Below are positions 47,085-55,995 of a DNA stretch of 64,000 nucleotides, one piece after another. Numbering within the stretch: the stretch's first letter is position 1; every line of letters starts with the position of its first letter. The position numbers were made by a program, and so were the translations under genes. The notes below the pieces were generated by a model. The model was not told the origin of the DNA, did no database searches, and saw only the letters and a list, made by a program, of their open reading frames with translations. This DNA is from an uncultured Verrucomicrobiota bacterium (GTDB lineage: Bacteria; Verrucomicrobiota; Verrucomicrobiia; Limisphaerales; UBA9464): assembly GCA_903939515.1 (NCBI GenBank), contig CAJAHH010000015.1:95316-159315 (forward strand), read 5' to 3'.

Positions 47085-47765
47085 TTAATCGCCCATCACC
47101 GGACGTCCGCCCCGCAGCTGAAGAACCGAACCGGTCTGGGCGGCTAAGTCTCGATCGTGCGTCACCAGGACCAATGCGGTGCCGGCTCGGGCATTGAGTT
47201 CAAACAAGAGCTCCGTGACCTTCACGGCTGTGGCCGGGTCCAAATTGCCGGTAGGCTCATCTGCGAACAAAATGCGGGGCTCGTTGATGAACGCTCGGGC
47301 CAATGCCACCCGCTGTTGCTCGCCCCCCGACAGTTGCGCCGGATAATGGTGGAGTCGCTCCGACAGTCCGACCCATCCCAGCAACTCGCGAGCGCGTTCC
47401 TCAGCCCCGGAAGTGCCCTTCAATTCGGCAGGAACCAGAACGTTCTCGAGCGCGGTGAAGGTTGGTAGGAGCTGAAAATTCTGGAAGACGAACCCGACAT
47501 ACTCATTGCGGATACGGGCGCGGCCATCTTCGTCGAGCGCCCCCAAATCGTGACCTGCCAACCGCACCACACCGCCGGTAGGAGAGTCGAGTCCTGCGCA
47601 CAATCCCAACAAGGTGGTCTTCCCAGAACCGCTGGGGCCAACGATGGCACACGTCTGGCCCGGCAACAGGCGCAGATCCACCTGGTCGAGCACGGTCAAT
47701 CGACCGCCGTCACTGGTCGGGTGAACCTTGCTCAGGTTAAGAACTTCGAGAATGGGCTCGGTCAC
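47085..47765 (-). CDS. ABC transporter ATP-binding protein, LolD/MacB type
   Basis: From GTG at 47765 the product has 226 residues, the normal length. Walker A is GPSGSGKTT, the signature LSGGEQQRVALARAF and Walker B ILFADEPTGNLD; a Q-loop sits in FQNFQLLPTFTALENVL. This is the LolD/MacB/FtsE-like subfamily that powers lipoprotein release or mechanotransmission rather than import. No permease gene is adjacent, so the partner is encoded elsewhere. The frame extends to 47906 without homology, overlapping the upstream lipoprotein gene. Confidence 0.9.
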   Translation of the reverse strand: MTEPILEVLNLSKVHPTSDGGRLTVLDQVDLRLLPGQTCAIVGPSGSGKTTLLGLCAGLDSPTGGVVRLAGHDLGALDEDGRARIRNEYVGFVFQNFQLLPTFTALENVLVPAELKGTSGAEERARELLGWVGLSERLHHYPAQLSGGEQQRVALARAFINEPRILFADEPTGNLDPATAVKVTELLFELNARAGTALVLVTHDRDLAAQTGSVLQLRGGRPVMGD

Positions 47766-47842
47766 GCGGTGAGCGAAGCAGAGGGAGGATTCCAAGGCGA
47801 GCCGATGGTGCCCGAACGAGCGGGATTGCTCGTCTGGGAGTC

Positions 47843-48433
47843 TTACTGTTCTAGGCGGCCCTTGATCCAACGGATCCCGCGGCCGATCCCCGGGACATGA
47901 TCCCAAAGTCCGGCAGCACTGTCCCAGTAATCTTGGTGGATGAGAACTCGGCCCTGATCATCGAAGCGAACCAAGGTCATGCCTAAGGTGCGGATCGTTT
48001 CGCCCGCCGCGACCTTCTTCATCCGAACATCCATGGTCCAGCGCACGTAATAAAAACCGTCGGCTGAGCGGGTTACATCTTCGATATTGGCCGTGATGCT
48101 CTCGGCGGCCTCCACAGTCGCCTGGAAATAAGTCTGGATGTTGGTGGCACCGCGCCGGCTCACCAAGGTGTCGTTGAGGTAGGCATCTGGAGCGTAAACA
48201 GTCAGGGTCTGGCTGCGGACCGAATCGGCATCAATACGCGACAAGAAGAGCTTGAGCCGCTCGATCCCTTGACGTTCCGCAAGAGAACCGACCGCCACCG
48301 TGGGGCGTGCCTCCATTTCGGCCCGTATGGCCCGGAATCCAGCAGCACTGTCGGTCACTCGAGGAACGCCCGAGCAACCCAATCCGATCACCAAAAATAA
48401 TCCACACAGGCAAAACAGGAAAACCCACTTCAT
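47843..48433 (-). CDS. lipoprotein with NTF2/SnoaL-like domain
   Basis: From ATG at 48433 the product has 196 residues. MKWVFLFCLCGLFLVIGLGC gives a lipobox (IGLGC). The body looks like an NTF2/SnoaL-like cone fold: a helix pair, then DAYLNDTLVSRRGATNIQTYF and FYYVRWTMDVRMKK, ending in VLIHQDYWDSAAGLW. Such domains bind small molecules or act as enzymes without conserved motifs. It lies 78 bases upstream of the ABC ATPase on the same strand, so they may be cotranscribed. Confidence 0.75.
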   Translation of the reverse strand: MKWVFLFCLCGLFLVIGLGCSGVPRVTDSAAGFRAIRAEMEARPTVAVGSLAERQGIERLKLFLSRIDADSVRSQTLTVYAPDAYLNDTLVSRRGATNIQTYFQATVEAAESITANIEDVTRSADGFYYVRWTMDVRMKKVAAGETIRTLGMTLVRFDDQGRVLIHQDYWDSAAGLWDHVPGIGRGIRWIKGRLEQ

Positions 48434-48488
48434 GGGGCCAACCTGCTCTGCCTGAGTTGAAACGCAACCCAACGGGTTTCGTACCGAT

Positions 48489-49694
48489 TCAGCGCACTAA
48501 CTCGTAGGCCGCTCCCTTGAGGTACTCGGTCTCGGGAATGCTCGGCAGGATCGGATGATCCGGAGCCTGCGAGTAGGTCGCAATCCGACGCAGGAGCTTG
48601 CGCTGGTCGTAGGCTGCGCTCAGAGCCACATCCTCGAAGAGGCGGCCGTCGACGTGGTGCGAACAGCAGAAGGTGGCCAGCGTGCCTCCGGGCTTGAGCA
48701 GTTTTAGCGCGCGGACATGGATCTCCTTGTATCCACGCAAGGCGTCAGGCACCGAGGCCCGATTCCGGGTAAAGCTCGGAGGATCGAGAATGATGAGGTC
48801 AAACATCGGCACCAATCGCTCATTGGGGCCGGTGGCTGTTTTGGCCTTGAGCCAATCGAAGACGTTGCACACCTCGAACTGGGTGTTGCCTGAGAGTCGG
48901 TTCCGCTCGGCATTGATGCGGGCGGCCTGAACGGCGTCTTCGCTCTGATCCAACGCGATGACTTGGCGAGCTCCACCACGAGCACAGTGCAGAGCAAACC
49001 CGCCCAAGAAGGTGAAGCAATCCAAGACCACGGCATCCTTGGCAATGGCTCCGACACGGGCTTGGTTGACCTGTTGATCCAAATACATGCCGGTCTTGTG
49101 TCCCGCACGCAAATCGACACTGAACTTCAGTCCATTGATGGTGACATCGACTGTCTCGACGGGCTCTCCGGCTAGGAGGCCCGACAACGGAGGCAAACCC
49201 TCAAACTGCCGGGAAGCGATCTCGTTGCGCTCGTACACCGACTGGGGCTGAAGCACCTTTTGGATCGCTTTTACGATGTCCGCCTTGTGCTTTTCCATGC
49301 CCAGCGAGCTAATCTGAAGGACAACCACATCACCGTACTTGTCGATGATCAGTCCGGATAGCTGGTCCGCCTCGGCACTCACCACGCGAAAGGACGTGGC
49401 ATCGGGCATGTGACGCTTGCGGACCGCCAACGCGGCCCGGATTCGTTCCACGAAGAATTCGCAGTTCACCTCGACCCGTTCGGTCGAGAGCATGCGCACC
49501 TGGATCTTGGAGCGCGAGTTGTAGAAACCAACGCCCAGGAATCGATGGCGATGGTCTTTTAACTGCACCAATTCACCGTCGGTGGGCGGTTCAGAACTGC
49601 GTTGGATGGAGCTGGAGTAAACCCAAGGGTGTCCGGCAATGAGACGATCGGCTTCACCAGGTTTCACCACCAGGGTGATCAGAGAGGTTTCCAT
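48489..49694 (-). CDS. rlmI: class I SAM-dependent 23S rRNA methyltransferase, RlmI-like
   Basis: From ATG at 49694 the product has 401 residues, a typical length. An N-terminal PUA domain (about 3-75: AGHPWVYSSSIQ; VGFYNSRSKIQVRML) is followed by the EEHEH-like linker and a Rossmann methyltransferase. The SAM site is VLDCFTFLGGFALHCARGGA and the catalytic-loop motif is ILDPPSFTRN. RlmI makes m5C in 23S rRNA; close relatives act at other sites, so the symbol is provisional. A 12-bp palindrome (49696-49707) lies directly before the ATG. A TTG at 49706 is possible but less likely. Confidence 0.85.
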   Translation of the reverse strand: METSLITLVVKPGEADRLIAGHPWVYSSSIQRSSEPPTDGELVQLKDHRHRFLGVGFYNSRSKIQVRMLSTERVEVNCEFFVERIRAALAVRKRHMPDATSFRVVSAEADQLSGLIIDKYGDVVVLQISSLGMEKHKADIVKAIQKVLQPQSVYERNEIASRQFEGLPPLSGLLAGEPVETVDVTINGLKFSVDLRAGHKTGMYLDQQVNQARVGAIAKDAVVLDCFTFLGGFALHCARGGARQVIALDQSEDAVQAARINAERNRLSGNTQFEVCNVFDWLKAKTATGPNERLVPMFDLIILDPPSFTRNRASVPDALRGYKEIHVRALKLLKPGGTLATFCCSHHVDGRLFEDVALSAAYDQRKLLRRIATYSQAPDHPILPSIPETEYLKGAAYELVR

Positions 49695-49695
49695 T

Positions 49696-49707
49696 TTTGT
49701 ATACAAA
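49696..49707. promoter_or_regulatory. 12-bp perfect palindrome before the rlmI-like start
   Basis: TTTGTATACAAA reads the same on both strands and lies one base upstream of the ATG at 49694 (leftward gene). It could be an operator, or part of a -10-like element for a start further inside the gene. This is a sequence observation only. Confidence 0.4.
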
Positions 49708-49731
49708 TGCGCAGAGCGCAGAAAACAGAGT

Positions 49732-49802
49732 AAGCCGCAAACCTCAGATTCTGAAAAGTTTTTTGTAACACCCCTGTCACATGAATTTATTTTTTGCGGC
49801 TT
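49732..49802. promoter_or_regulatory. AT-rich divergent spacer with 10-bp inverted repeat and promoter-like sequence
   Basis: AAGCCGCAAA (49732-49741) and its perfect reverse complement TTTGCGGCTT (49793-49802) flank 51 AT-rich bases between the divergent rlmI-like and PVC-cytochrome genes. Inside lies TTGTAA (49763-49768), 17 bases, TTTATT (49786-49791), a plausible rightward sigma-70 promoter for the gene starting at 49845. Confidence 0.45.
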
Positions 49803-49844
49803 TTGGCTTTCGTGGGGATTGGCTCCTCCGTCTAGGCTTCACTC

Positions 49845-52800
49845 ATGCGAAGGCTCATCGGCTCCCTGTTTCTAAGCCTTGCCGGAATTCTCTTGGCCCA
49901 ACACGGGGCTCCCTCGCCGGCCTGGTCCGAGGCGACCGAGGGAAGTAAGCGGTTTCAACTCAGCTCCGGACTCCGGCTCGATGTCTGGGCTGCGGAACCC
50001 CAACTGAGCAACAGCGTGGCTTTTACCTTCGATGGCAAAGGACAAGCCTATCTGGCCGAATCAGACCGTTGGGCCATCAGTGTCTTCGACATCACTCAAA
50101 AAACCAACTGGCTCTTGGCCGACATGGCGTTTCGCAGCGTCGCCGACCGGGGTGCCTTCCTGACCAATACCTTTGCCACCAACCTGAGCGTTTTGACGCG
50201 GGAGAGCGAAGTCGTTCGACGATTGGCCGATCGGAATGGGGATGGACGGGCCGATCACTCGGACATTGTTGCTCAGGGGTTTCAGAATGCGGTGGATGGG
50301 ACGGCTGCGGGTGTCCTGGCGTCTCGAGATGGGCTTTATTTCGCTAATATTCCAAGCCTCTGGCGATTGCCCTACCCCAGCGTTTCCCGCACCGCCACTC
50401 CGATCAATGCCCAACGGATGAACCCCTTGGTCAGCGGTTTCGGAGTCCACATCGGCGTCTCCGGCCATGACCTGCATGGGCTAATCCAGGGACCCGACGG
50501 GCGCATCTACATGAGCTTTGGCGACCGGGGCGCCAGCCTGACCAACCGCGAAGGACGACGCATCCACCTTCCAGACTGTGGCGGAGTGCTCCGCTGCGAA
50601 CCCGACGGCCGTTTGCTAGAGGTCTTCTGCCAAGGACTGCGCAATCCCCAGGAACTGGCCTTCGACGACGAGGGCAACCTCTGGACGGTCGATAACGATA
50701 CTGCCGGAGCGGATCCCTGCCGTGTGCTGCACCTGGTCGAAGGCGGAGATTATGGGTGGCGGACCAGTTACCAGCACATGGAGGGATTCGGCCAGTGGGT
50801 GAAGGAAGAACTCTGGAAGGGCGGACGCGATGGAATCTTGCCCTTGGCCGGCACCGTCAGCCAGGGCCCCAGCGGACTGGCTTTTTATCCAGGAACCGGT
50901 TTCGGAGAGCGTCTGACCGGAACCTTCTTACACGCGGATTTTCCGGGCGGCGTCTGGGCGTACACCGTGAAACCTGCGGGCGTGAGCTTCGTCGTGGATC
51001 GGAAGGAGAAATTTCTCTGGAACTGCTGGCCGACCGATGTGGATTTCGGTCCCGACGGAGCGGCCTATGTGTTGGACTGGGTGAGCGGCTGGGGACAAAC
51101 CCCACGCGGTCGGATTTACCGGATCACCCCGACCCAAACACCGACGGACGCCGAGGCCACCCTCGTGGCACAAGTCCGCCGACTCCTGTCCGAGGGGTTT
51201 GCCGAACGACCCGATGGGGAGGCCGTCGCATTGCTAGCCCATGCCGACCGCCGGATCCGGCTGGAGTCCCAATGGGAACTGGCCCGACGCGGCACCTCCG
51301 TCCTTGATCCGCTGGTCCGAATCGCGAAGGAGGGAACCTCGTTGTCACGCCGACACGCCGTCTGGGCCTTGGGGCAGCTGGCGCGACGGGAGGCCGGCTC
51401 GGCCACGACCCGCGCCTTACAATCTCTGGTTCCACTCCTCAGCGGACCGGATACCGTCTTGGCACGGTGTGCCGCCCAGACCCTGGCAGAAAACGGGCTA
51501 GTGGCTGCACATCCAGCTCTGGTCGCCTTACTGGATTCGCCCGAGATAGGTCGCCGCGCAGTGGCCATCGATGGATTGCGCGTCCTGCGCTCCCACCGCA
51601 GCCGGGACCGATTCGAAGCCGAATCTACGGGTCCTACGCGTCCAGACCCGGGCAGTGCCCAGCGCCTGCCCTTCTCCCTACAATTTCCATGGAAAGCCTT
51701 CCGCCAGGCTGTTCTCGCCGATGGCGGTTCAGACCTCTTTCTCCGATCTATGGCCGAACGCTGCCTGCGCAATGAACGCGCCGAGCGCGGCGAGTCCCGA
51801 AGTGCCCTGGCCGAGGCTGCCTCCGATGCCGACCCGCGAATCCGGGAACTGGCCGTCGGTGCGATCCGATGGATCCGTAAGGAGGAGCCGACTTTCTCAG
51901 GAGAATCTTCGGAGGACCTCCTGCGATTTCTTGCTGATAGTCATCCGGCGGTGGTCACGGCCGCTGCCCGGACACTCTATGACGTCCCGTGCGTCGAAGG
52001 CCTGCCAGCACTGGCCCAGTTCATCACCCGAGTGGATTGCCCCACGAACCTGCTCACGCGAGTCATCCAAAGCTGCCTCCGTCTCGGCGCACCGCAGCAT
52101 GCCCAGCAATTGGCCCAGTTGGCCAAACGCCGGGATGCGCCCAATTTCGCCCGTATCGGGGCTCTGGAAGCGTTGGCCGACTGGGGGCAGCCGCCACAAT
52201 TGGACCCGGTGGTGGGTTTATGGCGACCGGCATTTGGTGGGGCCGCTCCGTTCGAACTGAAGTTTCCTATCGAAGCCAACCCAACCGGCGAAGGCTCCCT
52301 ACGCAGTCGGGGAGAAGAACCCCTTTCTCCGGTCCAACCTACTCCGAAGAAGGCACCGCCCGCTCCATCGAACCCGCTGCTGGCCGCCGCCCTCGAAGCC
52401 ACCAGCGGCCGGGGCACAGCTGCGATGCCCTTGCCTCAACTCCCCTCGGATCTAGGGCGTTCACTCGACTTCGCCGAAGCTCAGACCTTTAAACGAAACA
52501 CCGAAGCCGCCAAACGGGCCTTCCTCCGAGTGGCCGGAGAAATCATGAACCCGGAAACTCCCGACGAATACGGGCTGCGTCTGGGGGGTGGTCCTTCGTC
52601 GATGGAGGTGCAATTGGCGGTGGTGGCCACCGCCTTGAAACTCCGGACGCGAGAATCAAGCACGCCGCTCTTCGATCTATTCCTCCGAACCTCGACACCC
52701 GTAAAAATCCGCCGTGCCATCGTGGAAACCCTGGCCGAACTGCGGGCTGGTCAGGCCGACGACGTGCTCCGCATCGCCCTCAAAGACCCTGAACTCCAAT

Positions 52801-53558
52801 CCGCGGCCCTGCCCTACTTGGACCGACTCGCTGCCGGGGCCGAGTCGACGACCCTGCTCTCGAATCTCGTACAGCGGGCCGCCTCCGGAAGTTCCCTAAA
52901 AACCGCGCAAATTGCCCTGACGGTGCTGGGCACGCTCGATCACGAGTCCGTACTTCCGGTCTTGGGTGAGGCCATCGAACGCTTGAAAACCGGAAAACTC
53001 CCCCCAGAGCTCGAACTGGATCTCCGAGAAGCAGTGGTCCGGACCTCTCTCTCCAACGCCCTCCCGCCCAGAGCGGCCGAGCCCGGATCCACAAACTCCC
53101 TCGCCGCCTTCCGGGCCTGTTTGCTCGGGGGAGACGCATTGCGAGGCCGACAGGTGTTTCGAGAACACCCCACCGCGCAGTGTCTCCGCTGTCATCAGAT
53201 TGCTAACGACGGGGGCACGGTGGGCCCCAAACTGGACGGCATCGGAGGCCGACAAAGCCGTGAGTACCTGCTAGAAAGCATCGTCTGGCCCAATCAAAAA
53301 ATCGCGCCGCAGTTCGAGACCGTGGCCTTAACCCTCCAGGACGGAACCCAGTTCGGCGGCACCGTCAAAGGTGAATCGGAGGGACTCCTCTCCATTGAAA
53401 CCACGACCGACGAGGGCACGTTGATGGTCCGAAAGATCCCCCTGGGAGACATAGCCCGACGGGAACGCGGACCCAGTGCCATGCCAGAAGGCTTGGCAAC
53501 AGCACTCACTCTCCGCGAGCTGCGTGATCTCATCGAATACCTCGCAACCCTCCGATAA
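49845..53558 (+). CDS. PVC-type exported dehydrogenase-like protein with HEAT repeats and cytochrome c
   Basis: A 1237-residue protein with a signal peptide (MRRLIGSLFLSLAGILLAQ). Residues about 40-430 form a glucose/sorbosone-dehydrogenase-like propeller (SFGDRGASL; CQGLRNPQELAFDDEGNLWT; GRIYRITPTQT) typical of PVC membrane-bound dehydrogenases. Residues about 445-1050 are HEAT-like helical repeats. A C-terminal cytochrome c-type domain carries one haem motif, CLRCH (residues 1113-1117), with VGPKLDGIGGRQSREYLLES and a closing GTVKGESEGLLSIET. The whole architecture is a known PVC family of unproven substrate. It is convergent with the metal ATPase gene. Confidence 0.9.
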   Translation: MRRLIGSLFLSLAGILLAQHGAPSPAWSEATEGSKRFQLSSGLRLDVWAAEPQLSNSVAFTFDGKGQAYLAESDRWAISVFDITQKTNWLLADMAFRSVADRGAFLTNTFATNLSVLTRESEVVRRLADRNGDGRADHSDIVAQGFQNAVDGTAAGVLASRDGLYFANIPSLWRLPYPSVSRTATPINAQRMNPLVSGFGVHIGVSGHDLHGLIQGPDGRIYMSFGDRGASLTNREGRRIHLPDCGGVLRCEPDGRLLEVFCQGLRNPQELAFDDEGNLWTVDNDTAGADPCRVLHLVEGGDYGWRTSYQHMEGFGQWVKEELWKGGRDGILPLAGTVSQGPSGLAFYPGTGFGERLTGTFLHADFPGGVWAYTVKPAGVSFVVDRKEKFLWNCWPTDVDFGPDGAAYVLDWVSGWGQTPRGRIYRITPTQTPTDAEATLVAQVRRLLSEGFAERPDGEAVALLAHADRRIRLESQWELARRGTSVLDPLVRIAKEGTSLSRRHAVWALGQLARREAGSATTRALQSLVPLLSGPDTVLARCAAQTLAENGLVAAHPALVALLDSPEIGRRAVAIDGLRVLRSHRSRDRFEAESTGPTRPDPGSAQRLPFSLQFPWKAFRQAVLADGGSDLFLRSMAERCLRNERAERGESRSALAEAASDADPRIRELAVGAIRWIRKEEPTFSGESSEDLLRFLADSHPAVVTAAARTLYDVPCVEGLPALAQFITRVDCPTNLLTRVIQSCLRLGAPQHAQQLAQLAKRRDAPNFARIGALEALADWGQPPQLDPVVGLWRPAFGGAAPFELKFPIEANPTGEGSLRSRGEEPLSPVQPTPKKAPPAPSNPLLAAALEATSGRGTAAMPLPQLPSDLGRSLDFAEAQTFKRNTEAAKRAFLRVAGEIMNPETPDEYGLRLGGGPSSMEVQLAVVATALKLRTRESSTPLFDLFLRTSTPVKIRRAIVETLAELRAGQADDVLRIALKDPELQSAALPYLDRLAAGAESTTLLSNLVQRAASGSSLKTAQIALTVLGTLDHESVLPVLGEAIERLKTGKLPPELELDLREAVVRTSLSNALPPRAAEPGSTNSLAAFRACLLGGDALRGRQVFREHPTAQCLRCHQIANDGGTVGPKLDGIGGRQSREYLLESIVWPNQKIAPQFETVALTLQDGTQFGGTVKGESEGLLSIETTTDEGTLMVRKIPLGDIARRERGPSAMPEGLATALTLRELRDLIEYLATLR

Positions 53559-53580
53559 CCTCGGAACCACGTTCCCCCTT

Positions 53581-53598
53581 CCCACTGCCCCAAGTGGG
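53581..53598. terminator. hairpin between convergent genes
   Basis: CCCACT, a 6-base loop and AGTGGG lie between the stops of the PVC cytochrome gene and the leftward metal ATPase gene. There is no T-run on either side, so it is only a possible, non-classical terminator. Confidence 0.3.
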
Positions 53599-53612
53599 AT
53601 GCTCAGGTTCGA

Positions 53613-55514
53613 TTAAGCCGCTCCAACCGCACGAACCCGGAGCAGACGCAGGCTATTGAGGACGACCAACACCGTGCTTCCCTCATGCACCGCCACACCG
53701 ACTGACAAGGGGAGGCGCGACAATGTCAGCGATACCACCGCCATGACCAAGATAGTCCCCAATGAAAGAGCGATATTTTGGCGAATGATACGACGCGACT
53801 GGACACTCAATTCACGCGCGACCAGGAAATTCTCCAACCGGTCATTGATGAGCACCACCTCGGCCTGCTCGATGGCAGCGTCAGAACCCCGGGCTCCCAT
53901 AGCAATACCCACATCAGCGGCCACCAGACACGGCGCATCATTCACTCCATCGCCGATCATCGCCACTCCATGACCCTGCCCCTGGAATTCCCGGATGGCC
54001 GCGACCTTGTCCTCGGGCTTGAGCGCCGCTCGCACCTCGTCGACGCCTGCGGCTGCTCCCATTTCCTGAGCCGGCGCCAACCGATCGCCGGTAAGCATCA
54101 CTGTGCGAAGCCCGGCCGCGCGAAGTTGTGCCACGACGGCTTTGGAATTGGCCCGCAGGGCGTCCTTGAGCACCAGACGCGCCAAGAGACCCGGGCCGGC
54201 GATCCACGTTTCCGAGGCTTTCTCCACCGGAGGAGGCAGAGGCACGGGGGGAAGCCCTGACAGGTGGGACACGAAATCGCGGTTGCCCAGAAACATCTGA
54301 CGTCCGCGCCATTGGCCGGAGAGTCCTTGGCCCGGCACGGTTTCGGTGCCCTCCACCGTTTCCGCCAAAATCCCCCGATGGTCAGCCCAGCGGGCAATGG
54401 ATCGTGAGACCGGATGATTGGAGACCCGAGCCAACGCCGAAGCCGCCTCGGAGGCCTCGATTTCTGTACCCGCTAGAACTTCGATACGCTCTAGGATTAG
54501 CCGGCCTTCGGTGAGGGTTCCGGTCTTGTCAAACGCCACCACCTGGATGCCTGCCAAATTTTCGATGGCAGCCCCACCGCGGAAGAGGATGCCACGTCGG
54601 GCACCGGAAGCGATGGCTGAAAGGATGGCCGACGGCACGGATAAGACGAGGGCGCACGGCGACAGCACCACCAGGAGCGTCATGGTCCGATAGAACGCAC
54701 TGAACTCGTCGCCCTTATCAAAGAAAGGAGGGCGACCAGCCCAATGCCATTGATACAAAAACGTGATCAGACACGCCGACAAGACCAAGACCGTATACGT
54801 CGTCCCGAATCGATCGGTGAGGCGCTGAGAGGGCGACTTCAGGTGCCGCGCCTCATTGATGAGATTCAAGATGCGGTGGAGCGCACTATCACCCACTGGA
54901 CGCACGACACGCCCATCCAGAACGCCCCACAAATTGAGAGTCCCTCCCATCACCGAATCGCTCGGGGCCTTAGGCACGGCCTCCGATTCCCCCGTCAGAG
55001 AGGATTCGTCGCAGGCGCTCTGACCTCGCAGCACCACCAAGTCTACCGGTGCCAGTTCGCCGGCGGTGACCCGAATCACATCTCCCGGTTTGAGGGTCTC
55101 TACAGCAACCACACTTTCGGAGTCGCCGACTAAGAGTCTTGCGGTTTTCGGGGCGCTCTTCAGAAGTGCATCGATTTCACGACGGGTCCGCCCTGCGGCA
55201 AAACTCTCCATCGCTGAGGACGCCGAGAAAAGAAACAACAACAAGGCGGCCTCCCCCAACGCACCCACGGCCACCGAGCCGGGCACCACCAGAATCATCA
55301 GGAAGTGCGTGTCGAAGCGCAGCAGTCGGAGGTCAATCCACACTTCCCGAGTCAGATCCCATCCCCCGGAAAGGAACGCGAACATGAAGGCGGCGGTAGA
55401 TACCGACGGCCACCGACCTGCCAGCGCCCAACCCAGAGTTCCGAGCAACAAGCACAGCCCCGACCGACCCGCCATCGGCTTCCAAGCGTGGATAGAGGCG
55501 TCGGAGGGATTCAC
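53613..55514 (-). CDS. P1B-4-type heavy-metal (Co/Zn/Fe) efflux ATPase
   Basis: A 633-residue P-type ATPase. The phosphorylation site is D329 in DKTGTLTEG; TGES (174-177), HP in SNHPVS (366-371), TGD (475-477) and GDGVND (521-526) are all present. The transmembrane metal motif is SPC (285-287), not CPC, and the last helix has HEGST (610-614). SPC with HEG(G/S)T is the signature of subgroup P1B-4 (CoaT/CtpD-like), which exports Co, Zn or Fe(II). No N-terminal metal-binding (HMA) domain is present, as usual for this subgroup. The start is 24 bases after the rsfS stop, so the two are probably cotranscribed. No metal regulator gene is adjacent. Confidence 0.9.
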   Translation of the reverse strand: MNPSDASIHAWKPMAGRSGLCLLLGTLGWALAGRWPSVSTAAFMFAFLSGGWDLTREVWIDLRLLRFDTHFLMILVVPGSVAVGALGEAALLLFLFSASSAMESFAAGRTRREIDALLKSAPKTARLLVGDSESVVAVETLKPGDVIRVTAGELAPVDLVVLRGQSACDESSLTGESEAVPKAPSDSVMGGTLNLWGVLDGRVVRPVGDSALHRILNLINEARHLKSPSQRLTDRFGTTYTVLVLSACLITFLYQWHWAGRPPFFDKGDEFSAFYRTMTLLVVLSPCALVLSVPSAILSAIASGARRGILFRGGAAIENLAGIQVVAFDKTGTLTEGRLILERIEVLAGTEIEASEAASALARVSNHPVSRSIARWADHRGILAETVEGTETVPGQGLSGQWRGRQMFLGNRDFVSHLSGLPPVPLPPPVEKASETWIAGPGLLARLVLKDALRANSKAVVAQLRAAGLRTVMLTGDRLAPAQEMGAAAGVDEVRAALKPEDKVAAIREFQGQGHGVAMIGDGVNDAPCLVAADVGIAMGARGSDAAIEQAEVVLINDRLENFLVARELSVQSRRIIRQNIALSLGTILVMAVVSLTLSRLPLSVGVAVHEGSTVLVVLNSLRLLRVRAVGAA

Positions 55515-55538
55515 GGAAATGGACCCAAACGGAAGGTG

Positions 55539-55937
55539 TTACTCCTTCTTGATCGCTTTCTTTCGTACGGCCGTCGGCTTGACCTGCGCGGCATCGGCCC
55601 ACAAGCCCTCGATGTCGTAATGCGCACGCACATCGGCCTTCATGATGTGGACGATGACGTCAAAGAAATCGGCGACAATCCAATTGGACTGCGCAGAGCC
55701 TTCGGTGTGCACCGGTTTCAGGTCATGCTCCTTGCGAAGACCATCGAGAATCTCATTCTCGATAGCGCGCAGGTGCGGCTCACTGCTGCCGGTGGCGATC
55801 ACGAAGAAGTCGGTCACGGTGGACACCTCCCGGACGTCCAGCACGATCAGATTTTCCGCCTTCTTGTTGTCGGCCAACGCCCTGCAGGCGAGAGCCAGCT
55901 GTTTCGAATCCATCTGGGCCAACATCACCCGAAACAA
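55539..55937 (-). CDS. rsfS: ribosomal silencing factor RsfS
   Basis: A 132-residue cytoplasmic protein of the Iojap/RsfS family, which binds L14 of the 50S subunit and blocks subunit joining in starvation. Conserved segments are LIVLDVREVSTVTDFFVIATGSS, LKPVHTEGSAQSNWIVADFFDVIVHI and YDIEGLWADA. A basic tail ends the protein. ATGs at 55925 and 55913 are alternative starts. It precedes the metal ATPase gene and follows the FG-GAP gene on the same strand. Confidence 0.93.
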   Translation of the reverse strand: MFRVMLAQMDSKQLALACRALADNKKAENLIVLDVREVSTVTDFFVIATGSSEPHLRAIENEILDGLRKEHDLKPVHTEGSAQSNWIVADFFDVIVHIMKADVRAHYDIEGLWADAAQVKPTAVRKKAIKKE

Positions 55938-55995
55938 GCCCCGAAGAAAGACGATTTCCGAAATCGAGCAGAAGGCCCCCTTCTTTAACTCGGGA

